The notes under the pieces are model-generated. The model searched no databases and was not told the DNA's origin. It saw only the letters and a list, made by a program, of their open reading frames with translations. Both the position numbers and the translations under genes were made by a program. DNA of 5,770 nt, from contig WQRL01000137.1 of NCBI GenBank assembly GCA_009786775.1, positions 1 through 5,770 of the forward strand. The letters run 5' to 3'. This document shows positions 1-5,000 of the stretch, in pieces; position 1 is the stretch's first letter; the number at the start of each line of letters is the position of its first letter. The stretch comes from Oscillospiraceae bacterium. Lineage in GTDB: Bacteria > Bacillota > Clostridia > Oscillospirales > Oscillospiraceae.

Positions 1-912
1 TATCTAATTTTAACACACCGGCGCCCTGACGGTGACACCGTCGGCAGCGCCGGTGCGCTTGCACAGGGGCTTAGAGATATAGGCAAAACCGCCTATGTCC
101 TCCAAAATCCCGAGATAACCCAGCGCTACAGCAAGTATATTGCCGATTTAATAGCGCCTGAGGATTTTGCCCACGAGCATGTGATTTTGGTCGATACCGC
201 CTCCCCTACCCTGTTTCCTAAAGACAGTGAGAAGTACACTCAAAGTGTTTCCCTGTCGATTGACCACCACCAGTCCAACACTATGTATGCCGAGCTAACA
301 TGCCTTGACCATGAGTTTGCCGCATGCGGTGAGCTAATATACGAAATCCTTATGGAGCTGAGCGGCAAAATAAGCCCCAAAAGCGCCGAGTGCATCTACG
401 TGGCCATTACAACGGACACAGGCTGCTTCTCTTACGCCAACACCACTGCCAACACCCTCTCCGTAGCAGCGCAAGTGGTAAAAGCAGGAGCCCCCCACGT
501 CAAAATCAACAGGGCTTTGTTTAGAACCAAAACCCGCGCCCGGATTAAAGTAGAGGGTATGATAAATGCGGGGCTGGATTTTTATTTCGGCGGAAAAGTG
601 GCAATTTCTGCGATAACAGGAGAGATGCTGCAAGCCGCAGGCGCTAACGAGGATGATATAGACGACATCTCAAATATACCAGGTTCTGTCCAGGGCGTTC
701 AATGCGGAATTACACTGCGTGAACTTTCTTCACCGCTTGACTGCAAGGCCTCCATAAGAACCTCACCAAATATTGATGCCAACGCCATCGCTTCCCATTT
801 CGGCGGCGGCGGTCACAAAATGGCAGCAGGGTTTTCGCAGGATAAGCCCATTTCAGAAGTAAAGGCCGAGCTAGTCGAGGTGCTCAAGGAATTTTTTCCT
901 GCGGAAGTATAA
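1..912 (+). CDS. nrnA: NrnA-type DHH/DHHA1 phosphoesterase (bifunctional oligoribonuclease / pAp phosphatase), 5'-truncated
   Basis: The frame is open from the first base, so the start lies outside the window; 303 codons are visible. NrnA-family length suggests only some 10-25 residues are missing. Visible motifs are those of the DHH superfamily: HRRPDGDTVGS at visible codons 6-16, the metal-binding VDTAS near codons 64-68, the signature DHH at codons 88-90, a DTGCFSYANTT stretch near codons 138-148, and the DHHA1 substrate-binding glycine motif GGGGHKMAAG at codons 268-277. Family knowledge: these cytosolic, metal-dependent enzymes degrade 2-5 nt RNA oligomers and dephosphorylate 3'-phosphoadenosine 5'-phosphate. 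All core catalytic motifs are intact. The GTG at 181 is internal and is not the start, because motif I lies upstream of it. truB begins 3 bp after the stop, indicating one operon. Related DHH enzymes such as c-di-AMP phosphodiesterases are less likely given the truB-ribF neighbourhood and the absence of a visible GGDEF or membrane part. Confidence 0.93.
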   Translation, partial: YLILTHRRPDGDTVGSAGALAQGLRDIGKTAYVLQNPEITQRYSKYIADLIAPEDFAHEHVILVDTASPTLFPKDSEKYTQSVSLSIDHHQSNTMYAELTCLDHEFAACGELIYEILMELSGKISPKSAECIYVAITTDTGCFSYANTTANTLSVAAQVVKAGAPHVKINRALFRTKTRARIKVEGMINAGLDFYFGGKVAISAITGEMLQAAGANEDDIDDISNIPGSVQGVQCGITLRELSSPLDCKASIRTSPNIDANAIASHFGGGGHKMAAGFSQDKPISEVKAELVEVLKEFFPAEV

Positions 913-915
913 TCT

Positions 916-1839
916 ATGAACGGAATTCTCATAGTTGACAAGCCCACAGACTGGACATCCCACGATGTTGTCGCAAAGCTGCGGGGTGCTTTGAAAACTA
1001 GGCGCATCGGCCATGGGGGCACACTGGACCCGATGGCTACTGGTGTATTGCCTATTTTTGTCGGGCGCGCAACCAGGGCTGCCGAGTTTTGCGAAAATGC
1101 CGACAAGGAGTACATCGCAGGGCTAAGGCTCGGCGTTGTTACTGACACGCAGGATATAACCGGCACTGTGCTCAATCAGGTTGTTTCTGAAAAGACCTCA
1201 GAGGATGTCAGGGCCATTTTGCCACATTTCACAGGCCCGCAAAATCAAATCCCCCCAATGTATTCAGCGATTAAAAAAGATGGAAAAAAACTCTATGAGC
1301 TGGCACGCAAAGGCATCGAAATAGAACGCCCCGCCCGGTTTATAACTATATTTGAACTTGAGCTCCTTGATGGCATCAATAACACCGGCAGCACACACAA
1401 CTTAACAAACCTTGAGCCCACAGACTTCACACTAAGGGTCGTGAGCTCTAAAGGAACATATGTACGGACACTCTGCCATGATATCGGCGCAGCCCTCGGA
1501 ACAGGAGGCACCATGTCCGCGCTGCGGCGGACAAGAGCCGGCAGCTTCACCATTAAGCAGGCTCACTCATTGGACGAAATTCTCACAGCGGCAAGCAACG
1601 GTGAGATTTCAAAACTGCTGCTCCCTACTGATTCTTTCTTCTCAGACTTCCCTGCACTGACACTCACCGACAGCGAAACCTCCAAAGTAAAAAACGGCGC
1701 AAGTTTCCCTATTTCCAAGCCCTGCGGGCGTTACAGGTTCTACGGACCCTCAGGAGAGTTCTTGGCTCTCGCTGAAGTGGTCGACAGAAAAAGCAAGTTA
1801 ATTAAAAGTTTTTTTGAACCAATGGAGAACAGTATATGA
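916..1839 (+). CDS. truB: tRNA pseudouridine(55) synthase TruB
   Basis: A 307-residue protein, normal for the family. It isomerises U55 in the T-loop of tRNAs to pseudouridine in the cytosol. Motifs in order: KPTDWTSHDVV (residues 9-19), the catalytic-loop motif GHGGTLDPMATGVLP with predicted nucleophile Asp38, KEYIAGLRLGVVTDTQDITG (64-83) containing the conserved Tyr66, PPMYSAIKKDGKKLYELA (113-130), and GTYVRTLCHDIGAALG (from 180) followed by LRRTRAGSF. A C-terminal domain of about 70 residues follows, which in this family helps bind tRNA. The start ATG at 916 has a GGAAG element at 903-907 inside the end of nrnA. The N-terminal MNGILIVDKP is a normal TruB beginning. The gene is separated from nrnA by 3 bp, and its stop overlaps the ribF start in an ATGA (1836-1839), so translational coupling is likely. 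No key residue is missing. Confidence 0.97.
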   Translation: MNGILIVDKPTDWTSHDVVAKLRGALKTRRIGHGGTLDPMATGVLPIFVGRATRAAEFCENADKEYIAGLRLGVVTDTQDITGTVLNQVVSEKTSEDVRAILPHFTGPQNQIPPMYSAIKKDGKKLYELARKGIEIERPARFITIFELELLDGINNTGSTHNLTNLEPTDFTLRVVSSKGTYVRTLCHDIGAALGTGGTMSALRRTRAGSFTIKQAHSLDEILTAASNGEISKLLLPTDSFFSDFPALTLTDSETSKVKNGASFPISKPCGRYRFYGPSGEFLALAEVVDRKSKLIKSFFEPMENSI

Positions 1840-2747
1840 CTTACAAGCACCGCGTAATAGCACTGGGATTTTTTGACGGAGTACATCTGGGGCACTCTGC
1901 ACTAATTTGGCGGGCAATTGATATTGCAGAACAGAAAAAGCTCGTCCCTTCCGTCATTACATTTGACACCCATCCGCGAAACCTCTTGCAAAGCGAAGAA
2001 GTGGTCTTAATAAATTCGCCCGAAGACAGAGCCGGACTCATCCAGCGTGTTTTTGGCATTGACGATATAATATTTCTCCATTTTGATGAAAGCACAGCCA
2101 AAATGCCCTGGGCTTTGTTTGTTGACCACATCTATAACGAGTTCGGTGCCCGCCACCTTGTGGCAGGATTTGATTTCCGGTTCGGCAGCAAAGGCGAAGG
2201 CAACAGCGAACTTCTAAAACAAAAATGCTCACAGCTCGGAATAGGCTGCGACATAATCCCAGAGGTGAAGCTCGACAACATCACATCCAGCTCCTCTTAC
2301 GTCCGTACACTTCTCCTAGACGGCGACATTGAGCGCGCAAACATCTTCCTGGGCCACCCCCATATGCTCACCGACCTTGTACGTTTTGGCTTCAGGCTCG
2401 GCAGAACCCTCGGTACACCCACCATTAACATGTGCTTTCAGCCTGGCGTACTCATTCCCGCCCACGGCGTTTACGCAACTAAAGTCTACCTTGAAGACGG
2501 AAGTGAGCACATAGGTGTCACAAACATAGGCATCCGCCCGACCGTCGCCGATTCAGAGCAAGTCACAGCCGAAACCCATATTTTAGACTACCAAGGCAAT
2601 CTCTACGGCAGGCAAGTCCGTGTGGAGTTTCATGCCCGCATACGCCCCGAGATAAAATTTGAAGATGTCAACCATCTCAAAGCCCAAATCCAAAAGGATT
2701 GCAGGAGCGCAAAGGAATATTTTAAGAAAAAAGGACTTGTCAACTAG
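1836..2747 (+). CDS. ribF: bifunctional riboflavin kinase / FAD synthetase RibF
   Basis: A 303-residue protein that phosphorylates riboflavin to FMN and adenylylates FMN to FAD in the cytosol. The N-terminal nucleotidyltransferase half shows GFFDGVHLGH (11-20), TFDTHP (42-47), GFDFRFG (111-117) and the KMSKS-like site SSSSYVR (151-157). The C-terminal flavokinase half shows GRTLGTPTIN (189-198), VTNIGIRPTV (228-237) and the presumed catalytic Glu246 in AETHILD, then LYGRQVRVEF and the terminal helix region ending QKDCRSAKEYF. The flavokinase motif reads GTPTIN where GFPTAN is usual, a mild change that keeps the Thr and Asn. The ATG overlaps the truB stop by 4 bp, and no FMN riboswitch precedes it, so expression probably follows the nrnA-truB operon. 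The gene ends on a TAG that lies inside the promoter of the next tRNA gene. Confidence 0.97.
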   Translation: MTYKHRVIALGFFDGVHLGHSALIWRAIDIAEQKKLVPSVITFDTHPRNLLQSEEVVLINSPEDRAGLIQRVFGIDDIIFLHFDESTAKMPWALFVDHIYNEFGARHLVAGFDFRFGSKGEGNSELLKQKCSQLGIGCDIIPEVKLDNITSSSSYVRTLLLDGDIERANIFLGHPHMLTDLVRFGFRLGRTLGTPTINMCFQPGVLIPAHGVYATKVYLEDGSEHIGVTNIGIRPTVADSEQVTAETHILDYQGNLYGRQVRVEFHARIRPEIKFEDVNHLKAQIQKDCRSAKEYFKKKGLVN

Positions 2748-2766
2748 CATGCACATGTGCTAGAAT
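2737..2766 (+). promoter_or_regulatory. sigma-A-type promoter for tRNA-Pro, overlapping the ribF stop
   Basis: The -35 is TTGTCA (2737-2742) and the -10 is TAGAAT (2761-2766), 18 bp apart, each with one mismatch to consensus. Transcription would start near 2773, about 14 nt before the mature tRNA end. The -35 lies in the last codons of ribF. The spacer contains the ribF stop and a dyad, CTAGCA (2744-2749) with TGCTAG (2758-2763), whose centre is the palindrome GCACATGTGC (2751-2760). It is inferred from sequence match only. Confidence 0.6.
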
Positions 2767-2786
2767 ATCATTCGCTGACAAAACAT

Positions 2787-2862
2787 CGGGGTGTGGCGCA
2801 GTTGGTAGCGTGCTTGACTGGGGGTCAAGAGGCCGCAGGTTCAAGTCCTGTCACTCCGACCA
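2787..2862 (+). tRNA. tRNA-Pro (anticodon GGG), CCA encoded
   Basis: A complete cloverleaf folds by eye. The acceptor stem is CGGGGTG (2787-2793) with CACTCCG (2852-2858), containing one G-T pair. The D stem is GCGC/GCGT (2796-2799 and 2808-2811) around a loop with GG. The anticodon stem is CTTGA/TCAAG (2813-2817 and 2825-2829) with the 7-nt loop CTGGGGG, so the anticodon GGG is at 2820-2822. The T stem is GCAGG/CCTGT (2835-2839 and 2847-2851) with loop TTCAAGT. The discriminator is A2859 and CCA is encoded at 2860-2862. It decodes CCC and, by wobble, CCU proline codons. It has its own promoter candidate upstream and hairpin terminators downstream. Confidence 0.96.
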
Positions 2863-2869
2863 TGCTGAG

Positions 2870-2912
2870 AGTGTTCTTACAGCATTTGAAGTTGTAAGAA
2901 CACTTGGCTTTT
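2870..2912 (+). terminator. hairpin terminator downstream of tRNA-Pro
   Basis: A 14-bp stem pairs 2870-2883 with 2891-2904 (one G-T pair) around the 7-nt loop ATTTGAA. It is followed after 4 nt by TTTT (2909-2912). The stem is strong but the T-tract is short and offset, so efficiency is uncertain. A competing shorter pairing, ATGCTG (2862-2867) with CAGCAT (2880-2885), would disrupt the left arm and uses the last base of the tRNA. Confidence 0.6.
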
Positions 2913-2931
2913 ATACAACATTTTTGAGTGG

Positions 2932-2959
2932 GGAGTAGCTAACAACTACTCCTTTTCTT
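2932..2959 (+). terminator. second hairpin terminator on the + strand
   Basis: GGAGTAG (2932-2938) pairs perfectly with CTACTCC (2946-2952) around the loop CTAACAA, followed at once by TTTTCTT. It lies 27 bp after the first hairpin and looks like a back-up terminator for the tRNA or ribF unit. On the - strand there is no T-tract after the stem, so it does not appear to serve hicAB. Confidence 0.55.
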
Positions 2960-2989
2960 GTGCTCACTTGCACGATTGGTTCAGGTGGT

Positions 2990-3017
2990 GAAAATATATA
3001 TTGTCCTCAGACAACAT
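2990..3017 (-). terminator. possible terminator of hicAB
   Basis: Read on the - strand, an 8-bp stem ATGTTGTC/GACAATAT (3017-3010 with 3005-2998, one G-T pair) closes a TGAG tetraloop. It is followed by a short T-tract, ATATTTTC, ending at 2990. It starts 11 bp after the hicB stop. The stem is AT-rich and weak. A different + strand pairing, CCTCA/TGAGG (3005-3009 and 3019-3023) followed by TTTT, uses the same bases. Confidence 0.35.
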
Positions 3018-3028
3018 TTGAGGTTTTG

Positions 3029-3427
3029 TCAGGCATCATTTTTATATCCTAATTTTTGCTTTAGCGCTTCCTGCAACACCCCTGAAAAGTTTATCCCCAC
3101 CTCTTCAGCCTGCTCACAAAGCCACGATGGAACAGTTAAGTTTTTCCGTACAGTTCTATTATCTAACTTACGCCTGTATGAATCTATGTCAACGTCAACT
3201 AATGATAATATATCGTCCTTGTTATGTTTAAGTGCCGTAATTTCAGATGGTGGAGGCAGAGGTCTTCCTGCGTCTTGCTGCCCTACACACCATAACGAAA
3301 TTGCGTCACGTGCCATGTCAATAGCGTCTACAATGGTTTCTCCCTGTGTATCAATTTCACAATCCGGAATAGAGACAATTAAATACTTCTTGCCTTTCGT
3401 AATAATTATCGGGTATGCTATCTTCAT
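3029..3427 (-). CDS. hicB: HicB-family antitoxin with C-terminal ribbon-helix-helix domain
   Basis: A 132-residue protein. Its N-terminal half, with YPIIITKGKKYLIVSIPD (about residues 5-22) then GETIVDAIDMARDAISLW (about 29-46), is the HicB degenerate RNase-H-like fold that binds and blocks HicA. After a linker rich in Pro and Asp, the C-terminal part RKNLTVPSWLCEQAEEVG (about 97-114) followed by FSGVLQEALKQKLG is a ribbon-helix-helix DNA-binding domain. The protein is therefore predicted both to neutralise the toxin and to repress its own promoter. The ATG has a strong AGGAGG 7 nt upstream, and this site overlaps the TAG stop of hicA, with 11 bp between the genes. This arrangement favours coupled translation with the antitoxin well expressed. 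The family assignment rests on sequence pattern; the operator contact is inference. Confidence 0.9.
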   Translation of the reverse strand: MKIAYPIIITKGKKYLIVSIPDCEIDTQGETIVDAIDMARDAISLWCVGQQDAGRPLPPPSEITALKHNKDDILSLVDVDIDSYRRKLDNRTVRKNLTVPSWLCEQAEEVGINFSGVLQEALKQKLGYKNDA

Positions 3428-3438
3428 AATAACCCCTC

Positions 3439-3612
3439 CTACTTAATGCCGTTACGCTTTAATATCTTCTTCGCTAGGTCTTCATCAATTTCTGTGTGGC
3501 GACCTATCGGCTCGATGCGCTTACCGTCCGTGTATATATCGTGATTGCTTCCTGCTCTCAGGAAATACCATCCCCGTTGCTCAAGCTTTTTTATTAAATC
3601 ACGCCGCTTCAT
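3439..3612 (-). CDS. hicA: HicA-family mRNA interferase toxin
   Basis: A 57-residue basic protein of normal HicA length. It has the double-stranded-RNA-binding-like fold signature: MKRRDLIKKLEQRGW at the N-terminus, then AGSNHDIY with the catalytic His at residue 24, then IGRHTEIDEDLAKKILK. Family knowledge: HicA cleaves mRNA in a ribosome-independent way and is neutralised by HicB. The start chosen is the ATG at 3612, because GGGAGG (3625-3620) sits 7 nt upstream of it. An in-frame ATG at 3627 would add MGGSS, but it has no ribosome binding site and lies at or upstream of the predicted transcription start. The toxin gene precedes the antitoxin gene hicB on the - strand. The catalytic histidine and fold motifs are intact, so the toxin is probably active. 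Confidence 0.92.
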   Translation of the reverse strand: MKRRDLIKKLEQRGWYFLRAGSNHDIYTDGKRIEPIGRHTEIDEDLAKKILKRNGIK

Positions 3613-3619
3613 GCTACTG

Positions 3620-3625
3620 CCTCCC
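3620..3625 (-). promoter_or_regulatory. hicA ribosome binding site that decides the start
   Basis: Read on the - strand this is GGGAGG, 7 nt before the ATG at 3612. It overlaps the upstream in-frame ATG (3627-3625), which therefore cannot use it. Confidence 0.75.
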
Positions 3626-3632
3626 ATATAAC

Positions 3633-3656
3633 ATTATGCGCGTATTATGCGCATAA
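3633..3656. repeat. ATTATGCGC repeats, probable HicB operator
   Basis: ATTATGCGC occurs at 3633-3641 and again at 3644-3652, start-to-start 11 bp, about one helical turn. The second copy is part of the perfect 12-bp palindrome TTATGCGCATAA (3645-3656). This spacing puts two sites on one DNA face, as expected for dimers of a ribbon-helix-helix repressor. Binding by HicB is inferred from position and symmetry. Confidence 0.6.
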
Positions 3657-3661
3657 GTCAA
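3633..3661 (-). promoter_or_regulatory. hicAB promoter
   Basis: On the - strand, TTGACT (3661-3656) and CATAAT (3638-3633) are separated by exactly 17 bp, one mismatch each from the sigma-A consensus. The predicted start is near 3626, leaving a leader of about 14 nt before the hicA ATG. The spacer and the -10 are filled by the repeated operator-like elements, so a bound HicB ribbon-helix-helix would directly block polymerase. Confidence 0.7.
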
Positions 3662-3860
3662 GTGGTTTTAGTTTTAATCTGCTCTTTGGGAGAAGGTCAA
3701 GTATGCGGAGCAGCCATGCCGAGCCGACAAGCTGCCGCCGCAATAGCGCAGACGGTTTTACCGTTTTCACTCTACTAATCTCAATAATTACGCTGTGGGG
3801 CTTTTGGGCTTGTTGCTTTGCTTAATGCTTATTACGTGTTGCCAGGGATTATGCTATTGT
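3662..3860. other. intergenic segment with imperfect hairpins, no convincing gene
   Basis: About 200 bp between the hicAB promoter and the end of the DUF7832-like gene. Its central part (3700-3765) is clearly more GC-rich than its flanks. It holds an imperfect hairpin, GCGGAGCAGC (3704-3713) with GCTGCCGC (3731-3738), and a small hairpin ACGGT-TTT-ACCGT (3752-3764) followed by TTTT on the + strand. A 41-codon - strand frame runs from a GTG at 3770 to a stop at 3645. It is Leu/Lys/Arg-rich, has no clear ribosome binding site and ends inside the hicAB operator, so I do not call it a gene. No clear terminator for the gene ending at 3861 is visible. Confidence 0.4.
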
Positions 3861-4340
3861 CTACTTAAGCACCATACTTTTTAGTCTTTGAAGGAAAGAT
3901 TGTCTACCTTTGTTGACGGATTCTAACGGTGGTTTTGCTAAATAATCCAAATAAACTTTATCTAGGTATTTTGAGACATTTTTCAAATCTTGTTGATTGT
4001 ACTTAGTAGTGTAAGGTTCGTGACCTACAATCTTTTCAAAATTGTGCAAATATGCATCATAAGCAAATCTTGCAAATTTTTGCCCCTGCTCGATTAAATC
4101 TTCTTCCCAGAATTTAGTATCACAGTTCTCAATTAAGAATTGTACTCCATTTTTTTCTGAATTTGCAACTTTCTTGTATTCGTCAACATCGTGAGTTTCG
4201 GGGTTGCTTGGTGCCAAACCTTTTTTATATGCCCATTCAATAAAATAGCCAATATGTGCACCCGCTCTTTCCCAATGTTCGTCATCTGGAATTTCATCGG
4301 TAATCGCGTCCCAATGCCAATCAATCCTATCAATTGTCAT
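3861..4340 (-). CDS. DUF7832-like protein of unknown function
   Basis: A 159-residue soluble protein with no signal peptide or membrane segment, and many acidic and aromatic residues. The N-terminal pattern IDWHWDAI, then PDDEHWERAGAHIGYFIEW near residues 18-36, then KKGL, resembles the D-x-W-H ... HIG-x-x-x-x-W ... GL pattern I know from the uncharacterised DUF7832 family. The middle part FLIENCDTKFWEEDL followed by GQKFARFAYDAYLHNFEKI fits that family too. No catalytic residues are known, and I do not assign a function. The start at 4340 has AGGGGG (4352-4347) 6 nt upstream. An ATG at 4346 overlaps this spacing, and longer in-frame starts reach 4436 but add residues unlike the family. It lies upstream of hicAB on the same strand with about 200 bp between, so it is a separate unit. 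An immunity-like or stress role is possible, but only by guilt of association. Confidence 0.75.
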   Translation of the reverse strand: MTIDRIDWHWDAITDEIPDDEHWERAGAHIGYFIEWAYKKGLAPSNPETHDVDEYKKVANSEKNGVQFLIENCDTKFWEEDLIEQGQKFARFAYDAYLHNFEKIVGHEPYTTKYNQQDLKNVSKYLDKVYLDYLAKPPLESVNKGRQSFLQRLKSMVLK

Positions 4341-4443
4341 GTTCATCCCCCTAAACTCCATTTTGCCCATACTTTTTCTTCTGTCGGGAAATATAAATTC
4401 GTCACGCCGCCCACAACAAAGCCGAACAACGTGCAAAACAAAA

Positions 4444-4659
4444 TTACTCTATCGCTAATTGTACCATACTCACGCCAAATTTCCACACAAGAATTCGCTG
4501 TTCTTTGGAAGAGGTCGGGGCGCGGCGGGCGTAAAACTCCTTGCTTTTTTGCCTGTTCTCCTCGTTTTTCGCTGTATAACGCTCTTTTTCACGCTCCTTG
4601 GCAAGCCGTACCTTTTCAGCCTGTGCTTCCTCGGCTTGGCGTTGTTCTTCAATCTCCAT
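4444..4659 (-). CDS. hypothetical coiled-coil-like fragment, possibly a gene remnant
   Basis: A 71-residue frame beginning MEIEEQRQAEEAQAEKVR. It is dominated by Glu, Lys, Arg, Gln and Ala over about 45 residues, so a single charged helix or coiled coil is likely, and then changes to an unrelated tail (ILVWKFGVSMVQLAIE). No ribosome binding site precedes the ATG at 4659. The frame is open further upstream to 4773, with a TTG at 4737 and the stretch VLLYPNFIGAFELPADF, but no good start exists there either. Base composition is more GC-rich than the DUF7832-like gene next to it. I do not recognise a family. It may be the 3' end of a decayed gene whose start has been lost, or no gene at all. The charged-residue bias is the only support for this strand over the overlapping frames. 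Confidence 0.3.
   Translation of the reverse strand: MEIEEQRQAEEAQAEKVRLAKEREKERYTAKNEENRQKSKEFYARRAPTSSKEQRILVWKFGVSMVQLAIE
4458..4485 (-). promoter_or_regulatory. extended -10 promoter candidate for the DUF7832-like gene
   Basis: On the - strand, TACAAT (4463-4458) is preceded by TGG, giving an extended -10 (TGnTACAAT). A weak -35 TGGAAA (4485-4480) lies 16 bp upstream. Transcription would start near 4451, giving a leader of about 110 nt before the ATG at 4340. It overlaps the 3' end of the weak frame 4444-4659. The match is by eye. Confidence 0.4.
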
Positions 4660-4784
4660 CGTCGTGATGAAGTCGGCGGGGAGTTCAAAAGCACCGATAA
4701 AGTTTGGGTACAACAAAACGCAGGATTTTTGTTGCAAGACGGTGCGGCCAAGGCGTAGGAATGCTAGAAACCTTTAGCGTTTGC

Positions 4785-4820
4785 ATATTGCCGAATTTGA
4801 AATATCAGTTTCGGCAGTAT
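4785..4820. repeat. 11-bp inverted repeat around GCCGAA/TTCGGC
   Basis: ATATTGCCGAA (4785-4795) pairs with TTCGGCAGTAT (4810-4820), with one G-T pair and a 14-nt loop. No T-tract follows on either strand, so it is not a clear terminator. It could be a protein-binding dyad or a remnant end of a mobile element. Confidence 0.5.
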
Positions 4821-4863
4821 CTTTAACCAAAAGTTTACGCACTCCATTCGTGCCTTGGCGATA

Positions 4864-4883
4864 CCCGGACACTCTCCCGGACA
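4864..4883. repeat. short direct repeat CCCGGACA x2
   Basis: CCCGGACA occurs at 4864-4871 and 4876-4883, start-to-start 12 bp. It is GC-rich and sits just before the AT-rich leader of the chemoreceptor gene. Its function is unknown, and two copies may be chance. Confidence 0.4.
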
Positions 4884-4928
4884 TGGATGGCTTTTCAATT
4901 TGCGTGGAAATATTAATATTTTTTTTGC

Positions 4929-4955
4929 TCAAGAAAAGTAAATTTATTTCGATAC
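4929..4955 (+). promoter_or_regulatory. weak sigma-28 (SigD/FliA)-like promoter candidate
   Basis: TCAAGAAA (4929-4936), an 11-bp spacer and TTCGATAC (4948-4955) loosely match the motility sigma-factor pattern TAAAGTTT-N11-GCCGATAA. The CGATA core is present but several other positions mismatch. The location about 45 bp upstream of a chemoreceptor-type gene makes it worth noting. The surrounding AT-richness makes chance matches easy. Confidence 0.25.
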
Positions 4956-5000
4956 TAATGTATAGCAAAAAAAATAGAATAAAAGGGGGCCATACTCTAC

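Larger units (their letters stand above)
4660..5000. other. mostly non-coding junction between the accessory segment and the chemoreceptor gene
   Basis: This stretch begins with the upstream extension of the weak coiled-coil frame (to 4773). It continues with an inverted repeat (4785-4820) and a short tandem repeat (4864-4883), then turns strongly AT-rich from about 4895 up to the start at 5001. Short frames on both strands (for example 4781-5038 + and 4774-4968 -) lack ribosome binding sites and recognisable domains, and I read them as chance. The AT-rich end carries the promoter candidate and the Shine-Dalgarno-like AAAGGGGG for the next gene. Confidence 0.5.

Noticed and set aside
181..912. 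Treating the GTG at 181 as the start of the first gene
   Set aside because: The same frame is open to base 1 and encodes the DHH motif I (HRRPDGDTVGS) upstream, so the gene begins outside the window.
2835..2862. tRNA 3' end as an attL site with a matching attR in the window
   Set aside because: No second copy of the T-arm/acceptor sequence is visible anywhere to the right, and there is no integrase gene.
2958..3446. 162-codon + strand frame opposite hicB
   Set aside because: It is antisense to a clear HicB antitoxin, is rich in Ser and Cys with no domain pattern, and has no ribosome binding site.
3613..3627. Five-residue N-terminal extension of HicA from the ATG at 3627
   Set aside because: The good ribosome binding site serves the ATG at 3612, the predicted transcript begins at about 3626, and HicA proteins normally start at the MKRRD-like position.
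4191..4667. 158-codon + strand frame opposite the DUF7832-like gene
   Set aside because: Most of it is the complement of a gene with family features, and the rest has an unlikely composition with no recognisable domain.
4459..4758. 99-codon + strand hydrophobic frame (possible small membrane protein)
   Set aside because: It is the complement of the Glu/Lys/Arg-rich frame, which makes Phe/Leu runs automatically, and it lacks a ribosome binding site.
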